Source: Parabacteroides sp.
Lineage (GTDB): Bacteria; Bacteroidota; Bacteroidia; Bacteroidales; Tannerellaceae
Assembly (NCBI GenBank): GCA_019417325.1
Contig: DXVO01000021.1
Span: 62,001 to 126,000, forward strand
Reading direction: 5' to 3'
Length of the DNA stretch: 64,000 nt
This document shows, piece after piece, positions 42,912 through 53,179 of this stretch (its first letter is position 1; the number at the start of each line of letters is the position of its first letter). The notes beneath the pieces were generated by a model. It saw only the letters and a list, made by a program, of their open reading frames with translations, did not search any database and was not told the DNA's origin. The position numbers and the translations under genes are program-made.

Positions 42912-43520
42912 TTAAGTGTTGTCAGGCATGTTCTTGAGGGTGGTAATTAAATTATACCGGTTCTCACGAAGGTCCTGCAATGAATTCATAATGTTCTTAA
43001 TCTTCGGGTAGGGAGTATTCTGGTCTGCTTTGATGGCTATTACAAGATCCCTGTTAATTTCGCGTGCATGTTGTACCCAGAGCTTAAACTGGTTGTCGAT
43101 GCTATCGGTTGGGATACCGTAATCTTTCAGCAAACGGTCTTGTTCGCCGGAAGAGAGATTCAGAAACTCCTGCATATTCTGGATAGGAACACCAAAAGAA
43201 GGTTGCAGACTGAAGTCGTATATTTCTTTATCTGTGAAGTTGATGTTGTAATCTTTTCCCAGCATTTGTAAGACTTTTGCCTTGTCTTCCTGTTTATCCA
43301 GGCTCATAAATACTTTCCCGTCCGGGTCTACCAGAATAGACAGAATGTTGGTTTCCGGTATTTTGATTTCGGAAACAGAAGCAGGTGTCGAAACAACTAC
43401 CGGTTCTTTCTGTATAAAGGTAGACGTCAGCATGAAGAAAGTGAGCAACAGTACAGTCACGTCACTCATCGCCGTCATGTCGATGAATGTACTTTTTCGT
43501 TTTACTGACAGTTTAGGCAT
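42912..43520 (-). CDS. exbD: ExbD/TolR-type protein 1
   Basis: A 202-residue paralogue of the next gene. Helix with I-D-M-T-A-M-S-D-V-T-V-L-L-L-T-F near residue 13, the Asp being the likely proton site, and a mostly beta periplasmic domain. Two ExbD genes in tandem are usual in Bacteroidetes. It begins 5 bases after exbB. Confidence 0.88.
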   Translation of the reverse strand: MPKLSVKRKSTFIDMTAMSDVTVLLLTFFMLTSTFIQKEPVVVSTPASVSEIKIPETNILSILVDPDGKVFMSLDKQEDKAKVLQMLGKDYNINFTDKEIYDFSLQPSFGVPIQNMQEFLNLSSGEQDRLLKDYGIPTDSIDNQFKLWVQHAREINRDLVIAIKADQNTPYPKIKNIMNSLQDLRENRYNLITTLKNMPDNT

Positions 43521-43525
43521 ATTTC

Positions 43526-44332
43526 TTAATGTTTAGCTGCAAAAGTCTGTACAATAGAGAAACCTATTTCATCGATAGCATAGGTAATATTGTCTATTTT
43601 TCCTGTGAAATAGTTGTATGAGATAATAGCCAAAGCACCGGTTGCGATACCCAAGGCAGTGTTAACAAGCGCTTCCGAGATACCTGTAGAAAGGGCAACG
43701 GAGTCAGGAGCTCCCGCATTGGCTAATGCTGCAAATGAACGAATCATACCTAATACGGTTCCCAACAATCCGAATAATGTTCCGAGGGTTGAGATTGTAG
43801 CGATAACAGGCAAGTTCTGTTCCATTGATGGGAGCTCGAGTGCGGTACTTTCTTCGATTTCTTTTTGGATAATCACCATCTTTTGTTCTTTTGTTTGGTT
43901 AGGGTTGTTTTCAACGTCGGCATAGCGGATTAAAGCAGCATTAACAACACTGGCTACTGAACCTTTCTGTTCGTTGCATGCTTTATGTGCAGCTTCCAGA
44001 TTACCGTCTTCAAGGTTTTTCTTAATAGTTTGTACGAAATTGAGCAGGCTCTTTTTCCCTTTAGATCTGCTGATGGCAATGGAACGTTCGATACTTAAAG
44101 TAACAACTGTAAGCAGTAATGTGATAACAACAGGAACGATATATCCTCCTTTATATATCGTACCGAAGTAATTACCGGGTAGGGGATGATTGGCCGGATT
44201 GTTATCCATAAAGTTGGATGGGTTGCCTAATACGAATTCAAAAAAGCAAACAGCAATTACGAAGCATGCTAAAATTACGATACCGGCAGATATGCCATTG
44301 GAAGTCTTTTTTACAGAATTATTTGTTTTCAT
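43526..44332 (-). CDS. exbB: MotA/TolQ/ExbB proton-channel protein
   Basis: A 268-residue inner-membrane protein with three or four helices. An extra N-terminal helix is at residues 14-34. The conserved core has T-I-S-T-L-G-T-L-F-G-L-L-G-T-V-L-G near residue 186 and A-L-V-N-T-A-L-G-I near residue 226. It leads the minus-strand operon exbB-exbD-exbD-tonB-small membrane protein-pstS-like-TPR. The upstream 220 bases hold the hairpin CCCCTCT-CGTGC-AGAGGGG but no gene. Confidence 0.9.
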   Translation of the reverse strand: MKTNNSVKKTSNGISAGIVILACFVIAVCFFEFVLGNPSNFMDNNPANHPLPGNYFGTIYKGGYIVPVVITLLLTVVTLSIERSIAISRSKGKKSLLNFVQTIKKNLEDGNLEAAHKACNEQKGSVASVVNAALIRYADVENNPNQTKEQKMVIIQKEIEESTALELPSMEQNLPVIATISTLGTLFGLLGTVLGMIRSFAALANAGAPDSVALSTGISEALVNTALGIATGALAIISYNYFTGKIDNITYAIDEIGFSIVQTFAAKH

Positions 44333-44553
44333 GTTCTTTTAAATTGATATTATTTGATAATAGTATAAATTGTTGAAAAATAATAGATAATAAGTATGGT
44401 TTAGAGCCGTAGACAACTGCTCCCCTCTCCATGAAAGGGAAATAAAGTATAACCAGTTTGCGCATCTATAAGGACATACTTTTTCCAGTTCCCCTCTCGT
44501 GCAGAGGGGATTCAATTACTATCAGCTACTAAACAACCGACAATATATACCGT

Positions 44554-44949
44554 TCAAATAATAATTTTTCGCAATACGTAGACCCAATGTCCGGCACGTA
44601 TGCGAAGAGAAGAACATTTTAAGGTGTAAGTAATAGATAATGTTTCAGAAATTTTATGAAGGATATTTTGTTCTTTCAGGAGAAAGACTTCAAATTGACG
44701 GGTTGTTGTTTTAAACATCCGTCCTCCTATTTCCAGACTTTGTACAGTACGGGCAGATATGAATAAAGAAGAATTGGAACTTTTGTTCAGTTCAAAAGTC
44801 TTAATATCTTTTTGTTTGCCGGGAAATTGATTTGCGATGGCTAAAACTTCTTGATTATTAGAGATTTCATATCCATCCATATTAGATGTGACTTTTTCAC
44901 CTACACAAAATAGTACAAGTAAAAATAATATGGATAAGACTTTTTTCAT
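44554..44949 (-). CDS. Secreted protein of unknown function
   Basis: A 131-residue protein. The ATG at 44949 is taken because a signal peptide begins there (M-K-K-V-L-S-I-L-F-L-L-V-L-F); the longer frame upstream has no such feature. The mature part has no motif that I know. It contains the segment S-A-R-T-V-Q-S-L-E-I-G-G and ends with W-V-Y-V-L-R-K. No operon partner. Confidence 0.5.
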   Translation of the reverse strand: MKKVLSILFLLVLFCVGEKVTSNMDGYEISNNQEVLAIANQFPGKQKDIKTFELNKSSNSSLFISARTVQSLEIGGRMFKTTTRQFEVFLLKEQNILHKISETLSITYTLKCSSLRIRAGHWVYVLRKIII

Positions 44950-45633
44950 GATGCAAATATAAGTAGCCTTTTTAAAAAAGAACAACGATGGAATAGAAAA
45001 GTTTGTGAATTTACTTATTTTTAGAGAGAAGTGAATTTCTGCAAAAAAGACAGGCGAGGTAAAATAATCATTTTGTGAAAATTTATATATGTTTTTTACT
45101 GGCATTATAATTCAAAATGTATATAGAATAAGATAGTCGATAAAATTAAATTTACATTGGATGTAAATGTTTAAATTGACAATTTTAGGAATATTATTAG
45201 GCGGTTATAAATTGCATAAAAATGTATTTAATAGAAGTCTTTGTTTGGAAATATTAACACGATAAATAATCTTTATCTTTTAATTCCTCATAGGAATGTA
45301 TTTCATAAGGAATGAATAGATAGATGGATTGAAAATGTATTTATTTTTTTACGCATTAACACTTTTGTTCAAATATATTACTTAATTTTACGCCATTCTT
45401 AATAGCTAAATATAGTATAATAAATAGAATACGTATTTAAATATAATATTTTTTATTTTATTGTTTGTATGATACCATTGAAAATCAATAACAGTATATA
45501 TTAATAACTTAAAGACAAGGCCTATGATATCAAAATGAAATTAACCTTTAGCTTTTATGCCTGTAGCCTTACAGGCGACAAATAGTCTGGAATGACTTAA
45601 ATCTATTAATCTTTAACTTTTACACACTAATAC
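44950..45633. other. Gene-free AT-rich stretch upstream of susC
   Basis: About 680 bases, very AT-rich. One short hairpin GCCTGTA-GCCT-TACAGGC lies at 45559-45576 in the presumed leader of the susC gene. There is no sigma/anti-sigma pair, hybrid sensor or SusR-like gene here, so regulation of the pair is not explained by the neighbourhood. Confidence 0.5.
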
Positions 45634-48600
45634 ATGGACTTACAACAAAACAAATGTTGTGGCATCCTTATCAAAAGATATGGGATGACACCACGAATGA
45701 CTATGTTAGCCTGCGGATTGTTATTTAGCCTGACTACAGGAATGAATGCCGCAAATGATAATTCTCAATTGTTAACTGCTCACCGGGCAGAAAAAGCAGT
45801 GACAGACCAGGCCGGACATACAATAACTGTTACAGTCTCCGATGATATGGGCACGGTGATTGGAGCAAACGTTATTATAAAAGGAACTACTAATGGTAAT
45901 ATTACCGATATGGATGGTAAAGTTACTTTACAGGACGTTCCTAAAAATTCCGTTTTAGTTATTTCTTATATCGGATATACGACACAGGAAGTTCCCGTAA
46001 ATAACCATACTGCAATTCATGTTAAGTTGGTGGAAGACTCCCAAGCTTTGGATGAAGTTGTGGTAATCGGCTATGGTTCACTTGACAAAAAACAAGTAAC
46101 CAGTGCTGTAACATCTATTTCTTCTAAAGATTTAATGGCTGGAGTAAGTGGTTCTGACATTTCTGCTGCTTTGCAAGGAAAAGTCGGAGGGCTGGTTATG
46201 ATTAATAAAGGAAGTGCCAATGGAGAAACTATTTTCCAGTTACGTGGTATGACCTCAATAAATGCAGGTAAAGCCCCATTGGTTGTAATCGATGGTTTCC
46301 CCGGTGGAGATATTCGTTCGGTAAACCAGGATGATATCAAATCTATCGATGTATTGAAAGACGGTTCGGCAGGAGCTATTTATGGTACACGTGCGGCTTC
46401 AGGGGTAATTTTGATTACGACAAAGAGTGGTTCTGATACAAATGGCAAGGTTAAGATGACTTATAGTACGGAATTATCTAAGAAGCAGGATTACGGAAGG
46501 CTAAAAATGCTTTCCGGGCGTGAATATGTAGAACATAAAATAGGTACCGATTATGGAAATGATACCGACTGGTGGGATGAAATGATTAATCATGATAATT
46601 TCTCACATAAACATCATATTGCTCTTGAAGCCGGTACGGAGAAAGCACAGATTTATTCTTCTTTCTTTTATGAAAAAAATGATGGTATCGCTATTATGGA
46701 TTCCCGTAAAGACTTCGGAGGTCGTGTGAATGCGAACTTTAAACTCTTTGATGATTGGTTGGAAATCCGTACGAATACAGATTATCGTCAGGCAAATCGT
46801 ATAAACCACTATCCGAATTTCCAACAGGCGTTGCGTAATAATCCGACACGTTCACCGTATAATTCGGATAGTGAAACCGGTTATAACGTCTGGTTAAACG
46901 AATCACTGGACTATAATGTGGTTGCCGATTCTAAGCTAAGTGATAATAATGGAGTGGATAAATGGTTTAAACCGGAAGTAACATTAAAACTGAATGTGAA
47001 AGCAATTCCCGGCTTATCGGTACAACAGATGTTTGGATATGAAAACCGCCAGTGGGAGCAACATCAGTACCGCTCAAGATACCATCGGGAAGAATTGAAT
47101 AATTCTCGTAAAGGTTGGGCTAAACTCTCTTTTGACAAGACCGAAAACCTTACATCCGAAGGGTTTGCCACTTATATCAAAGATTTTAGAGGAGGTCATA
47201 ACCTGAATGCAGTAGGTGGTTATTCCTATTTTGAAAAGAATGGAGAGAAATTCAGTGCGGAAAATGCAAACTTTGCCGTTGATGGTGTTAAGTACTGGGA
47301 TTTGGAAAAAGGTTCCTATTTGAGTGATGGCAAAGCTAAAATGACTTCCAATAAAAGTATCACGGAACGTTTGTTTTCTGTTTTTGCTCGTGTGAACTAT
47401 GCTTATCAGGATAAATATATGTTGGCGGCATCTATTCGCCATGAAGGTTCTTCCAAGTTTGCGGCAGACCATCGTTGGGCTAATTTCTGGTCTGTATCTG
47501 CCGGATGGCGTGTTTCAAATGAAAAATTCATGAAAGATTTGGACTGGTTAAGCGATTTGAAATTACGTTTCGGCTATGGAGTGACGGGCAATAATGACTT
47601 TGGAGCCGATTATATGGCAAATATGCTATCATCCGACCAGTACTGGATGTTGCCGAATGGTGAATGGGCTTACTCTTACGGTAAAGGACAAAATGTGAAC
47701 CGTAATCTGGGTTGGGAAGAAAAGAAAGAATGGAACGTCGGTTTGGACTATTCCTTCTTCAATAATCGTCTGTATGGTAAGTTCGACTATTATCGCAGGA
47801 AGATTGATAACCTCATTTATAAGGTAAAAGTGCCTCAGCCTCCATTTACGAATGGAGACCAATGGCAGAATATAGGTAGTATGGAAAGTAAAGGATGGGA
47901 ATTTGAAGTCGGCGGTGATATTATCCGTAATAAAGATTTCACCTGGACATCCAGTTTGAACCTGAGCCATAACGACGGGAAAATCCTTACTTTATGGGGC
48001 AATAATACCTATTATAATGGAAACGGTTTCCCTGCACCTGGTTCTCCCGGTGATGCAGCTCGCATGGAAGAAGGTTCCACTATCGGTTCTTTTTATCTCT
48101 GGAAATTCGCAGGTTTTACAGAAGACGGGCAATTTCAGTTATATAATAAAAACGGTGAGGTAATCAATGCTAAAGATAAAACGGAAAATGACAAACAGTA
48201 TATGGGTAACTATGTTCCTAAAGTGATTCTTGCCTGGAACCATACCCTTTCTTATAAAGACTGGGATTTGGGAGTTAATATGAGAAGTTGGATTAAGTTT
48301 GACGTTTACAATGCTGTGAATATGTACTTCGGTATCCAGGGAATTGATAACTGTAACGTATTGAAGGATGCTTATGGTAAATTCAACCATATCCGTGGTG
48401 AAAAACAGATTTGCGATTATTATCTGGAAGACGGAACATTTCTGAAGATTGATGCCATCACTTTAGGATATACTTTGCCATTGAAGAAATATACGAAGTT
48501 CGTAGATCGTCTCCGTGTATACGGAACAGTAGGTAATGTATGTACCATTACCGGTTATAGCGGAACGAATCCGGAAGTAAATATCTCCGGATGGGACCAA

Positions 48601-48696
48601 GGTACCGATACTTTCTGGACAGATAGTAATGATAAACATAAAGGGATCTATCCACAGGTTCGTACTTATACCTTAGGTCTTCAGGTAATATTCTAA
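45634..48696 (+). CDS. SusC/RagA-family TonB-linked outer-membrane transporter
   Basis: A 1020-residue beta-barrel transporter that imports a nutrient bound by its SusD partner. After the signal region come a carboxypeptidase-like regulatory domain (about residues 63-140, G-A-N-V-I-I-K-G-T), the TonB box-like L-D-E-V-V-V-I-G-Y-G near residue 140, a plug domain with V-I-D-G-F-P-G-G-D-I and L-K-D-G-S-A-G-A-I-Y-G-T-R-A-A near residue 250, then the barrel. No STN domain or sigma pair, so no trans-envelope signalling is indicated. SusD follows after 14 bases. Substrate unknown. Confidence 0.93.
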   Translation: MDLQQNKCCGILIKRYGMTPRMTMLACGLLFSLTTGMNAANDNSQLLTAHRAEKAVTDQAGHTITVTVSDDMGTVIGANVIIKGTTNGNITDMDGKVTLQDVPKNSVLVISYIGYTTQEVPVNNHTAIHVKLVEDSQALDEVVVIGYGSLDKKQVTSAVTSISSKDLMAGVSGSDISAALQGKVGGLVMINKGSANGETIFQLRGMTSINAGKAPLVVIDGFPGGDIRSVNQDDIKSIDVLKDGSAGAIYGTRAASGVILITTKSGSDTNGKVKMTYSTELSKKQDYGRLKMLSGREYVEHKIGTDYGNDTDWWDEMINHDNFSHKHHIALEAGTEKAQIYSSFFYEKNDGIAIMDSRKDFGGRVNANFKLFDDWLEIRTNTDYRQANRINHYPNFQQALRNNPTRSPYNSDSETGYNVWLNESLDYNVVADSKLSDNNGVDKWFKPEVTLKLNVKAIPGLSVQQMFGYENRQWEQHQYRSRYHREELNNSRKGWAKLSFDKTENLTSEGFATYIKDFRGGHNLNAVGGYSYFEKNGEKFSAENANFAVDGVKYWDLEKGSYLSDGKAKMTSNKSITERLFSVFARVNYAYQDKYMLAASIRHEGSSKFAADHRWANFWSVSAGWRVSNEKFMKDLDWLSDLKLRFGYGVTGNNDFGADYMANMLSSDQYWMLPNGEWAYSYGKGQNVNRNLGWEEKKEWNVGLDYSFFNNRLYGKFDYYRRKIDNLIYKVKVPQPPFTNGDQWQNIGSMESKGWEFEVGGDIIRNKDFTWTSSLNLSHNDGKILTLWGNNTYYNGNGFPAPGSPGDAARMEEGSTIGSFYLWKFAGFTEDGQFQLYNKNGEVINAKDKTENDKQYMGNYVPKVILAWNHTLSYKDWDLGVNMRSWIKFDVYNAVNMYFGIQGIDNCNVLKDAYGKFNHIRGEKQICDYYLEDGTFLKIDAITLGYTLPLKKYTKFVDRLRVYGTVGNVCTITGYSGTNPEVNISGWDQGTDTFWTDSNDKHKGIYPQVRTYTLGLQVIF

Positions 48697-48710
48697 AACA
48701 GATTAAAAAA

Positions 48711-50429
48711 ATGGAAAACAATAAAATATTCAAATTGATAGTATCGGGTGCCGCGTGTTTAGTGGTGGGAACATCCTGTAACATAGACCCTACTTTTTAT
48801 TCGCAAGTTGTTCCGGAAACATTTTATACTTCACAGGATGCTGTATGGGAACGCTTTAACCGACCGTTTACTCACTGGCGATGGTATGTAGGACATGATG
48901 CTCCCCGCTGGATGATGCAGGAGTTGGGAACTGATGAATTCTGTTTGCCGACACGTGGTAGCGACTGGTATAACGGAGGTGTATACCAGAAGTTCCATCA
49001 TCATGAGTATACGGAAGATATGACTATGGTGGAAACGGGTTGGACGAACTTCTCAATGGGAATAGCACTGGCATGGGATGCTATGGAAGACCTGTCGGAA
49101 GTTGATTTTGATAAATTGGGCTTCGAAAAAGGTGTACGTGAGTCTATGATGCATCAACAAAAAACATTAGTAGCTTCTTTTTATTTGGACGGATTGGATT
49201 TCTTTGGAGGTGTTCCTTTGTATACAACGACACAAAGTGATGTGAAAGGACGGTCCACAGCACAGGAAACATTTAATTTTATCGATTCCCTGTTGACGCA
49301 AGCTATTCCTTATTTACCATTGAAAGAACAGATGGGAGCGATGGAAAACGGTAGTATCCATCGTGCCACAGGAGCGGCTTTGCTTGCCCGGCTGTACTTT
49401 AATGCCAAACCGTATATCGGAAAAGAAATGTATACGGAGGCGGCCCGGATCTGTGAAGATATTATCAATGGTAAGTATGGAGCGTATAAACTGGATACGG
49501 ACTGGACTAATATTTTTGGTTTTGACAATGAGACTTGTCCGGAGATTATTTGGTCTGTACCCAGTCAGAATGCAAAATTGGAAACAGACGGTATGTATTG
49601 GTCGTATATGGTTCCTTACAACTTCAAAAATTATTTGGGAGGTTTGAAGGATTCTGGTTCTAATAATGGTTGTTGTCTGATACCGAGCCGTGATCCGGAA
49701 GGCAACCTGTACCAGTTTAATGTTGGTAATCCATACGAAACATTCAATGCTACTGATGTACGTAAACAATTATATGTATATACAGGCAATGGTAAATACC
49801 GCGGTATGTTTATTATTGGTGAACTTCGTAATCCTCTGCATCCGGATTGGGTATGTAAAGGCGACCGTGAATACAAAGACCAGATTATTTTCGAACGTGA
49901 CCAGATTGCTTATTTTTCTAAAGTAGGTACAGAATATGCTTCTGCATCTGAACTCCCTTCCAATATAGGAACTGCAGAGGAAAATTCAGGAGTTCGTGTT
50001 ACTAAACGTAGTCCCCGTCCTAATCAAGATGAATTTAATCGGATGTTCGACCCGGATGTTCCTATTATCCGTCTTGCTGAAATTTATTATATGCTTGCCG
50101 AATGTAAAATGCGTGCAGGAGATAATCAAGGTGCAACCGACCTGATAAACGAAGTGCGTAAACGTTACTTCGAAAATGGGAATGATCCGGATCCTGTAAC
50201 AGCAGCTAATCTGGATAAATACCGTATGTTGAAGGAGTGGATGCAGGAATTTCTTGCCGAAGGACGTCGCCGTACGGATTTGATTCGTTGGGATGCCTAT
50301 GTTACGGAAAACTGGTGGGACCATAAGGCAACTAATAATGCAAACTTTAATCGTTTTCCTATACATTATAGTATAATTGGCGCTAATAATTTGTTGGAGC
50401 AGAATCCTGGATATGGAAATAAGAAATAA
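48711..50429 (+). CDS. SusD/RagB-family nutrient-binding lipoprotein
   Basis: A 572-residue surface lipoprotein (lipobox V-G-T-S-C near residue 23) made of TPR-like helices that close over the SusC barrel. Family marks: F-Y-T-S-Q-D-A-V near residue 38, A-L-L-A-R-L-Y-F-N-A near residue 224, and the end segment M-L-A-E-C-K-M-R and F-L-A-E-G-R-R-R-T-D-L-I-R-W-D. The substrate cannot be told: no polysaccharide-degrading enzyme is next to it; a cytochrome follows instead. Confidence 0.92.
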   Translation: MENNKIFKLIVSGAACLVVGTSCNIDPTFYSQVVPETFYTSQDAVWERFNRPFTHWRWYVGHDAPRWMMQELGTDEFCLPTRGSDWYNGGVYQKFHHHEYTEDMTMVETGWTNFSMGIALAWDAMEDLSEVDFDKLGFEKGVRESMMHQQKTLVASFYLDGLDFFGGVPLYTTTQSDVKGRSTAQETFNFIDSLLTQAIPYLPLKEQMGAMENGSIHRATGAALLARLYFNAKPYIGKEMYTEAARICEDIINGKYGAYKLDTDWTNIFGFDNETCPEIIWSVPSQNAKLETDGMYWSYMVPYNFKNYLGGLKDSGSNNGCCLIPSRDPEGNLYQFNVGNPYETFNATDVRKQLYVYTGNGKYRGMFIIGELRNPLHPDWVCKGDREYKDQIIFERDQIAYFSKVGTEYASASELPSNIGTAEENSGVRVTKRSPRPNQDEFNRMFDPDVPIIRLAEIYYMLAECKMRAGDNQGATDLINEVRKRYFENGNDPDPVTAANLDKYRMLKEWMQEFLAEGRRRTDLIRWDAYVTENWWDHKATNNANFNRFPIHYSIIGANNLLEQNPGYGNKK

Positions 50430-50686
50430 TACATAAATAATGGTTTCAAAGGGTGGAACTTTTAGTTTCATAGTTATGAAACTCTTTGTTTCATCCTTTG
50501 AAATTTTTTGAAACTATCTGGTAATTTTGTTTATTCTCTTAATCCTTCTAGATAAAAAATGCCTGAAAATCAATTTTGAATAGATAAATCTTATCTCTCG
50601 ATAGATAATACTTATTTGATTCATCGACCCGTATTCGTAAAAATATCTAAATTTGTGTCCAAATAAATCTAAATAAACCAATATTT

Positions 50687-52054
50687 ATGCTTAACACTAT
50701 TAGTAAAAAGGCGGTTTTACCTATTGGTCTGCTTACGTTGGCTTTTGTTATGCCTTCTTGTTCTTCTGAATACAAGAAGTATGCGGATAATCCAGCAAAG
50801 CAGGTTGCATCTATTATTCGTGAAAACGGATGTTTGGAATGTCATTCTGCAACGGCAGCAGGTCCGTTCTATGCCAAATTTCCCGTAATAGGTTCGGTTG
50901 TAAAGGCCGATATGTTGGAGGGAACTCGTTATCTGGATCTTACAGATATGGTGAATGCTCTTGAAAATGGTCAGCCTGTATCTGAAGTTGATATGGCAAA
51001 AGTGGAAAATACAGCTCTTAGTGGCAGTATGCCTCCGGCTAAATTTACTGCAATCCACTGGGGAACCAGTTTAAACAGTGATGAAAAAGCTGTTATCATT
51101 GCATGGGCAAAAGATGTGCGTAAGAACCGATTTACTACTCCGACTGTCGATGCAGAGTTCGAAAACGAACCTTTGCAGCCACTGATGGCTTCTTTGCCTA
51201 CAGATCCGGCTAAAGTTGCTTTAGGTTTTGATTTGTATCACGACACACGTCTTTCTTTTGATAATACAATTTCTTGTGCTACTTGTCACGGTTTGAATAC
51301 CGGTGGGGTAGACCGTAAACAGTACTCAGAAGGAATAAATGGCCAGTTTGGTGGTGTAAATGCTCCGACTGTTTACAATGCTGCCTTGAACTTTATGCAG
51401 TTTTGGGATGGACGTGCCGCCGACTTAAAAGAACAGGCAGCCGGTCCTCCATTGAATCCGGTAGAAATGGGTAGCCATTCATTTGATGAAATATCTGCAA
51501 AACTGGCGGAAGATAAAGAATTGAGTAAACGTTTCCTTGAAGTTTATCCGGAAGGTTTCAATCAATCTACCATTACAGATGCGATTGCTGAATTTGAAAA
51601 AACATTGCTTACGCCGAGCCGTTTTGATAAATATCTGATGGGTGATAAGGGGGCTCTTACCGCTGAGGAATTGGAAGGCTATCAATTATTCAAAGATAAT
51701 AAATGCGCCACTTGCCACACTGGTGTAAATATCGGTGGACAGTCATTTGAATATATGGGTATAAAGATGAGTTATTTCGATTATCGCGGAACCGGTCTGA
51801 CTGACGGCGATAAGGGACGTTTTGCTTTTACAAACAATGAACAGGATTTGCATAAGTTTAAAACTCCGACATTACGTAACGTAATGATTACACCTCCATA
51901 TATGCATGATGGTTCTGTTGCATCTGTTGAAGATGCTATTCGAATCATGCACCAGTTCCAGATAGGTAAGAACATTTCAGATGCGGAAACTGCAAAGATT
52001 GTGTCTTTCCTTAATTCATTGACAGGCGAATACAATGGCCGGTTATTGCAATAA
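50687..52054 (+). CDS. Three-haem cytochrome-c peroxidase family protein
   Basis: A 455-residue periplasmic or lipid-anchored haem protein (lipobox M-P-S-C near residue 25). Residues 40-150 form an extra haem-binding domain with C-L-E-C-H. The rest is a di-haem cytochrome-c peroxidase/MauG-type part with C-A-T-C-H-G near residue 202 and C-A-T-C-H-T near residue 341, and M-H-D-G-S near residue 406. Such enzymes reduce hydrogen peroxide using electrons from quinol or cytochromes. The 257 bases before it hold no gene. It follows the SusCD pair on the same strand. Confidence 0.88.
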   Translation: MLNTISKKAVLPIGLLTLAFVMPSCSSEYKKYADNPAKQVASIIRENGCLECHSATAAGPFYAKFPVIGSVVKADMLEGTRYLDLTDMVNALENGQPVSEVDMAKVENTALSGSMPPAKFTAIHWGTSLNSDEKAVIIAWAKDVRKNRFTTPTVDAEFENEPLQPLMASLPTDPAKVALGFDLYHDTRLSFDNTISCATCHGLNTGGVDRKQYSEGINGQFGGVNAPTVYNAALNFMQFWDGRAADLKEQAAGPPLNPVEMGSHSFDEISAKLAEDKELSKRFLEVYPEGFNQSTITDAIAEFEKTLLTPSRFDKYLMGDKGALTAEELEGYQLFKDNKCATCHTGVNIGGQSFEYMGIKMSYFDYRGTGLTDGDKGRFAFTNNEQDLHKFKTPTLRNVMITPPYMHDGSVASVEDAIRIMHQFQIGKNISDAETAKIVSFLNSLTGEYNGRLLQ

Positions 52055-52098
52055 AAAATAAAACATTATATTTGTGGAGTAAATCAAATATAACGTGT

Positions 52099-52560
52099 AT
52101 GCCCTTTCGCTTGGTACATATCTTTTTAATTCTGTTTGCTATTCAAAGCACGGAAAAGATATGGAGCCAGGAGGAAGGGCTTGCTTCTTATTACCATAAC
52201 CGTTTCCACGGCAAAAAATCTTCCAGCGGACGTATTCACGACCAGGATGAATTGGTAGCAGCCCATCGTACACACCCTTTCGGAACCTTTTTGAGGGTGA
52301 CTAATCTTTCCAATATGAAGACCGTGATAGTCTGCGTTACAGATCGTGGCCCTCGCCGGAGAGGACGCATTATTGATGTCTCGAGCAGGGCTGCCGAAAT
52401 TCTCGATTTCAAGAAAAAAGGTATTACGCGAGTCAGGATAGAGGTCGTACCTGGTAAATTCGATTTACGTGTACTGGATTTGGTATATCCTAAAATGCTT
52501 TTCTTGGATACACGGCATTTACAACCAACTCCTACTTATGAGTTGCGTATAAAGAAATGA
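52099..52560 (+). CDS. RlpA-like double-psi beta-barrel protein
   Basis: A 153-residue secreted protein: hydrophobic signal region (residues 3-20), then a DPBB domain with G-L-A-S-Y-Y-H-N-R-F-H-G-K-K-S-S-S-G near residue 27, A-A-H-R-T-H-P-F-G-T near residue 53 and V-T-D-R-G-P-R-R-R-G-R-I-I-D-V-S near residue 81. RlpA proteins are septal lytic transglycosylases that cut naked glycan strands. No SPOR domain is attached. Start ATG 52099 is preferred to an upstream TTG since the signal peptide begins there. Confidence 0.87.
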   Translation: MPFRLVHIFLILFAIQSTEKIWSQEEGLASYYHNRFHGKKSSSGRIHDQDELVAAHRTHPFGTFLRVTNLSNMKTVIVCVTDRGPRRRGRIIDVSSRAAEILDFKKKGITRVRIEVVPGKFDLRVLDLVYPKMLFLDTRHLQPTPTYELRIKK

Positions 52561-52974
52561 TTATTTTAATTTCGCATCCAGAACCGTACCATCCCAATTG
52601 ATTGCAGGAGGATATTCTTCCCAACCATTTTCCGGAATAACGGAGACCCATGAAGGAACTTCACATTTTACTACCTCACTCCAGTTTGGATTTTTTACTG
52701 AATATTTGATAAGTAAACGAGTTGGTTTATAGACTGGATATTTAACTTTTACAGTAGATGCAATCGTTGGATACTGTTTACCGTTTACCTCAAAATAGAA
52801 TAAACTTTTTGCAGTAGGTGAATTGTTTGTATATTTACAAGTAGCAACAGTATATCTGCATTCCCCATTTATCAGGTACTTTCTCTTCTCTGAATAGAAC
52901 CAGATAAACAGGCAACAAATAAAGCCTAAAAAAGCTAACAGGCTCACCTTTCTTATTTTTTTTCTCGTACTCAT
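52561..52974 (-). CDS. Single-pass membrane protein of unknown function
   Basis: A 137-residue protein with a basic N-terminus (S-T-R-K-K-I-R-K), one membrane helix at about residues 12-27 and a mostly beta extracytoplasmic domain. I recognise no family. The stop abuts that of the RlpA-like gene on the other strand, with no room for a terminator. Confidence 0.65.
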   Translation of the reverse strand: MSTRKKIRKVSLLAFLGFICCLFIWFYSEKRKYLINGECRYTVATCKYTNNSPTAKSLFYFEVNGKQYPTIASTVKVKYPVYKPTRLLIKYSVKNPNWSEVVKCEVPSWVSVIPENGWEEYPPAINWDGTVLDAKLK

Positions 52975-53179
52975 TGGTTTTCTAAATGTGATTAAAAGGT
53001 ATAGTAATAGTTTTTTATTTCTACAAATGTAATTGTTTTGCAGATGAAAAACAAGCCTTTAATGATTAGCCGGATTTTTTTCTAATTATTTTCTAATGCT
53101 AGTTAAGAGTATTCTAACCGGATATGCACGGCTGGCAGAAACCTGGCTTGTATTTTTGTCTGCAAAAATTGATAAACAA

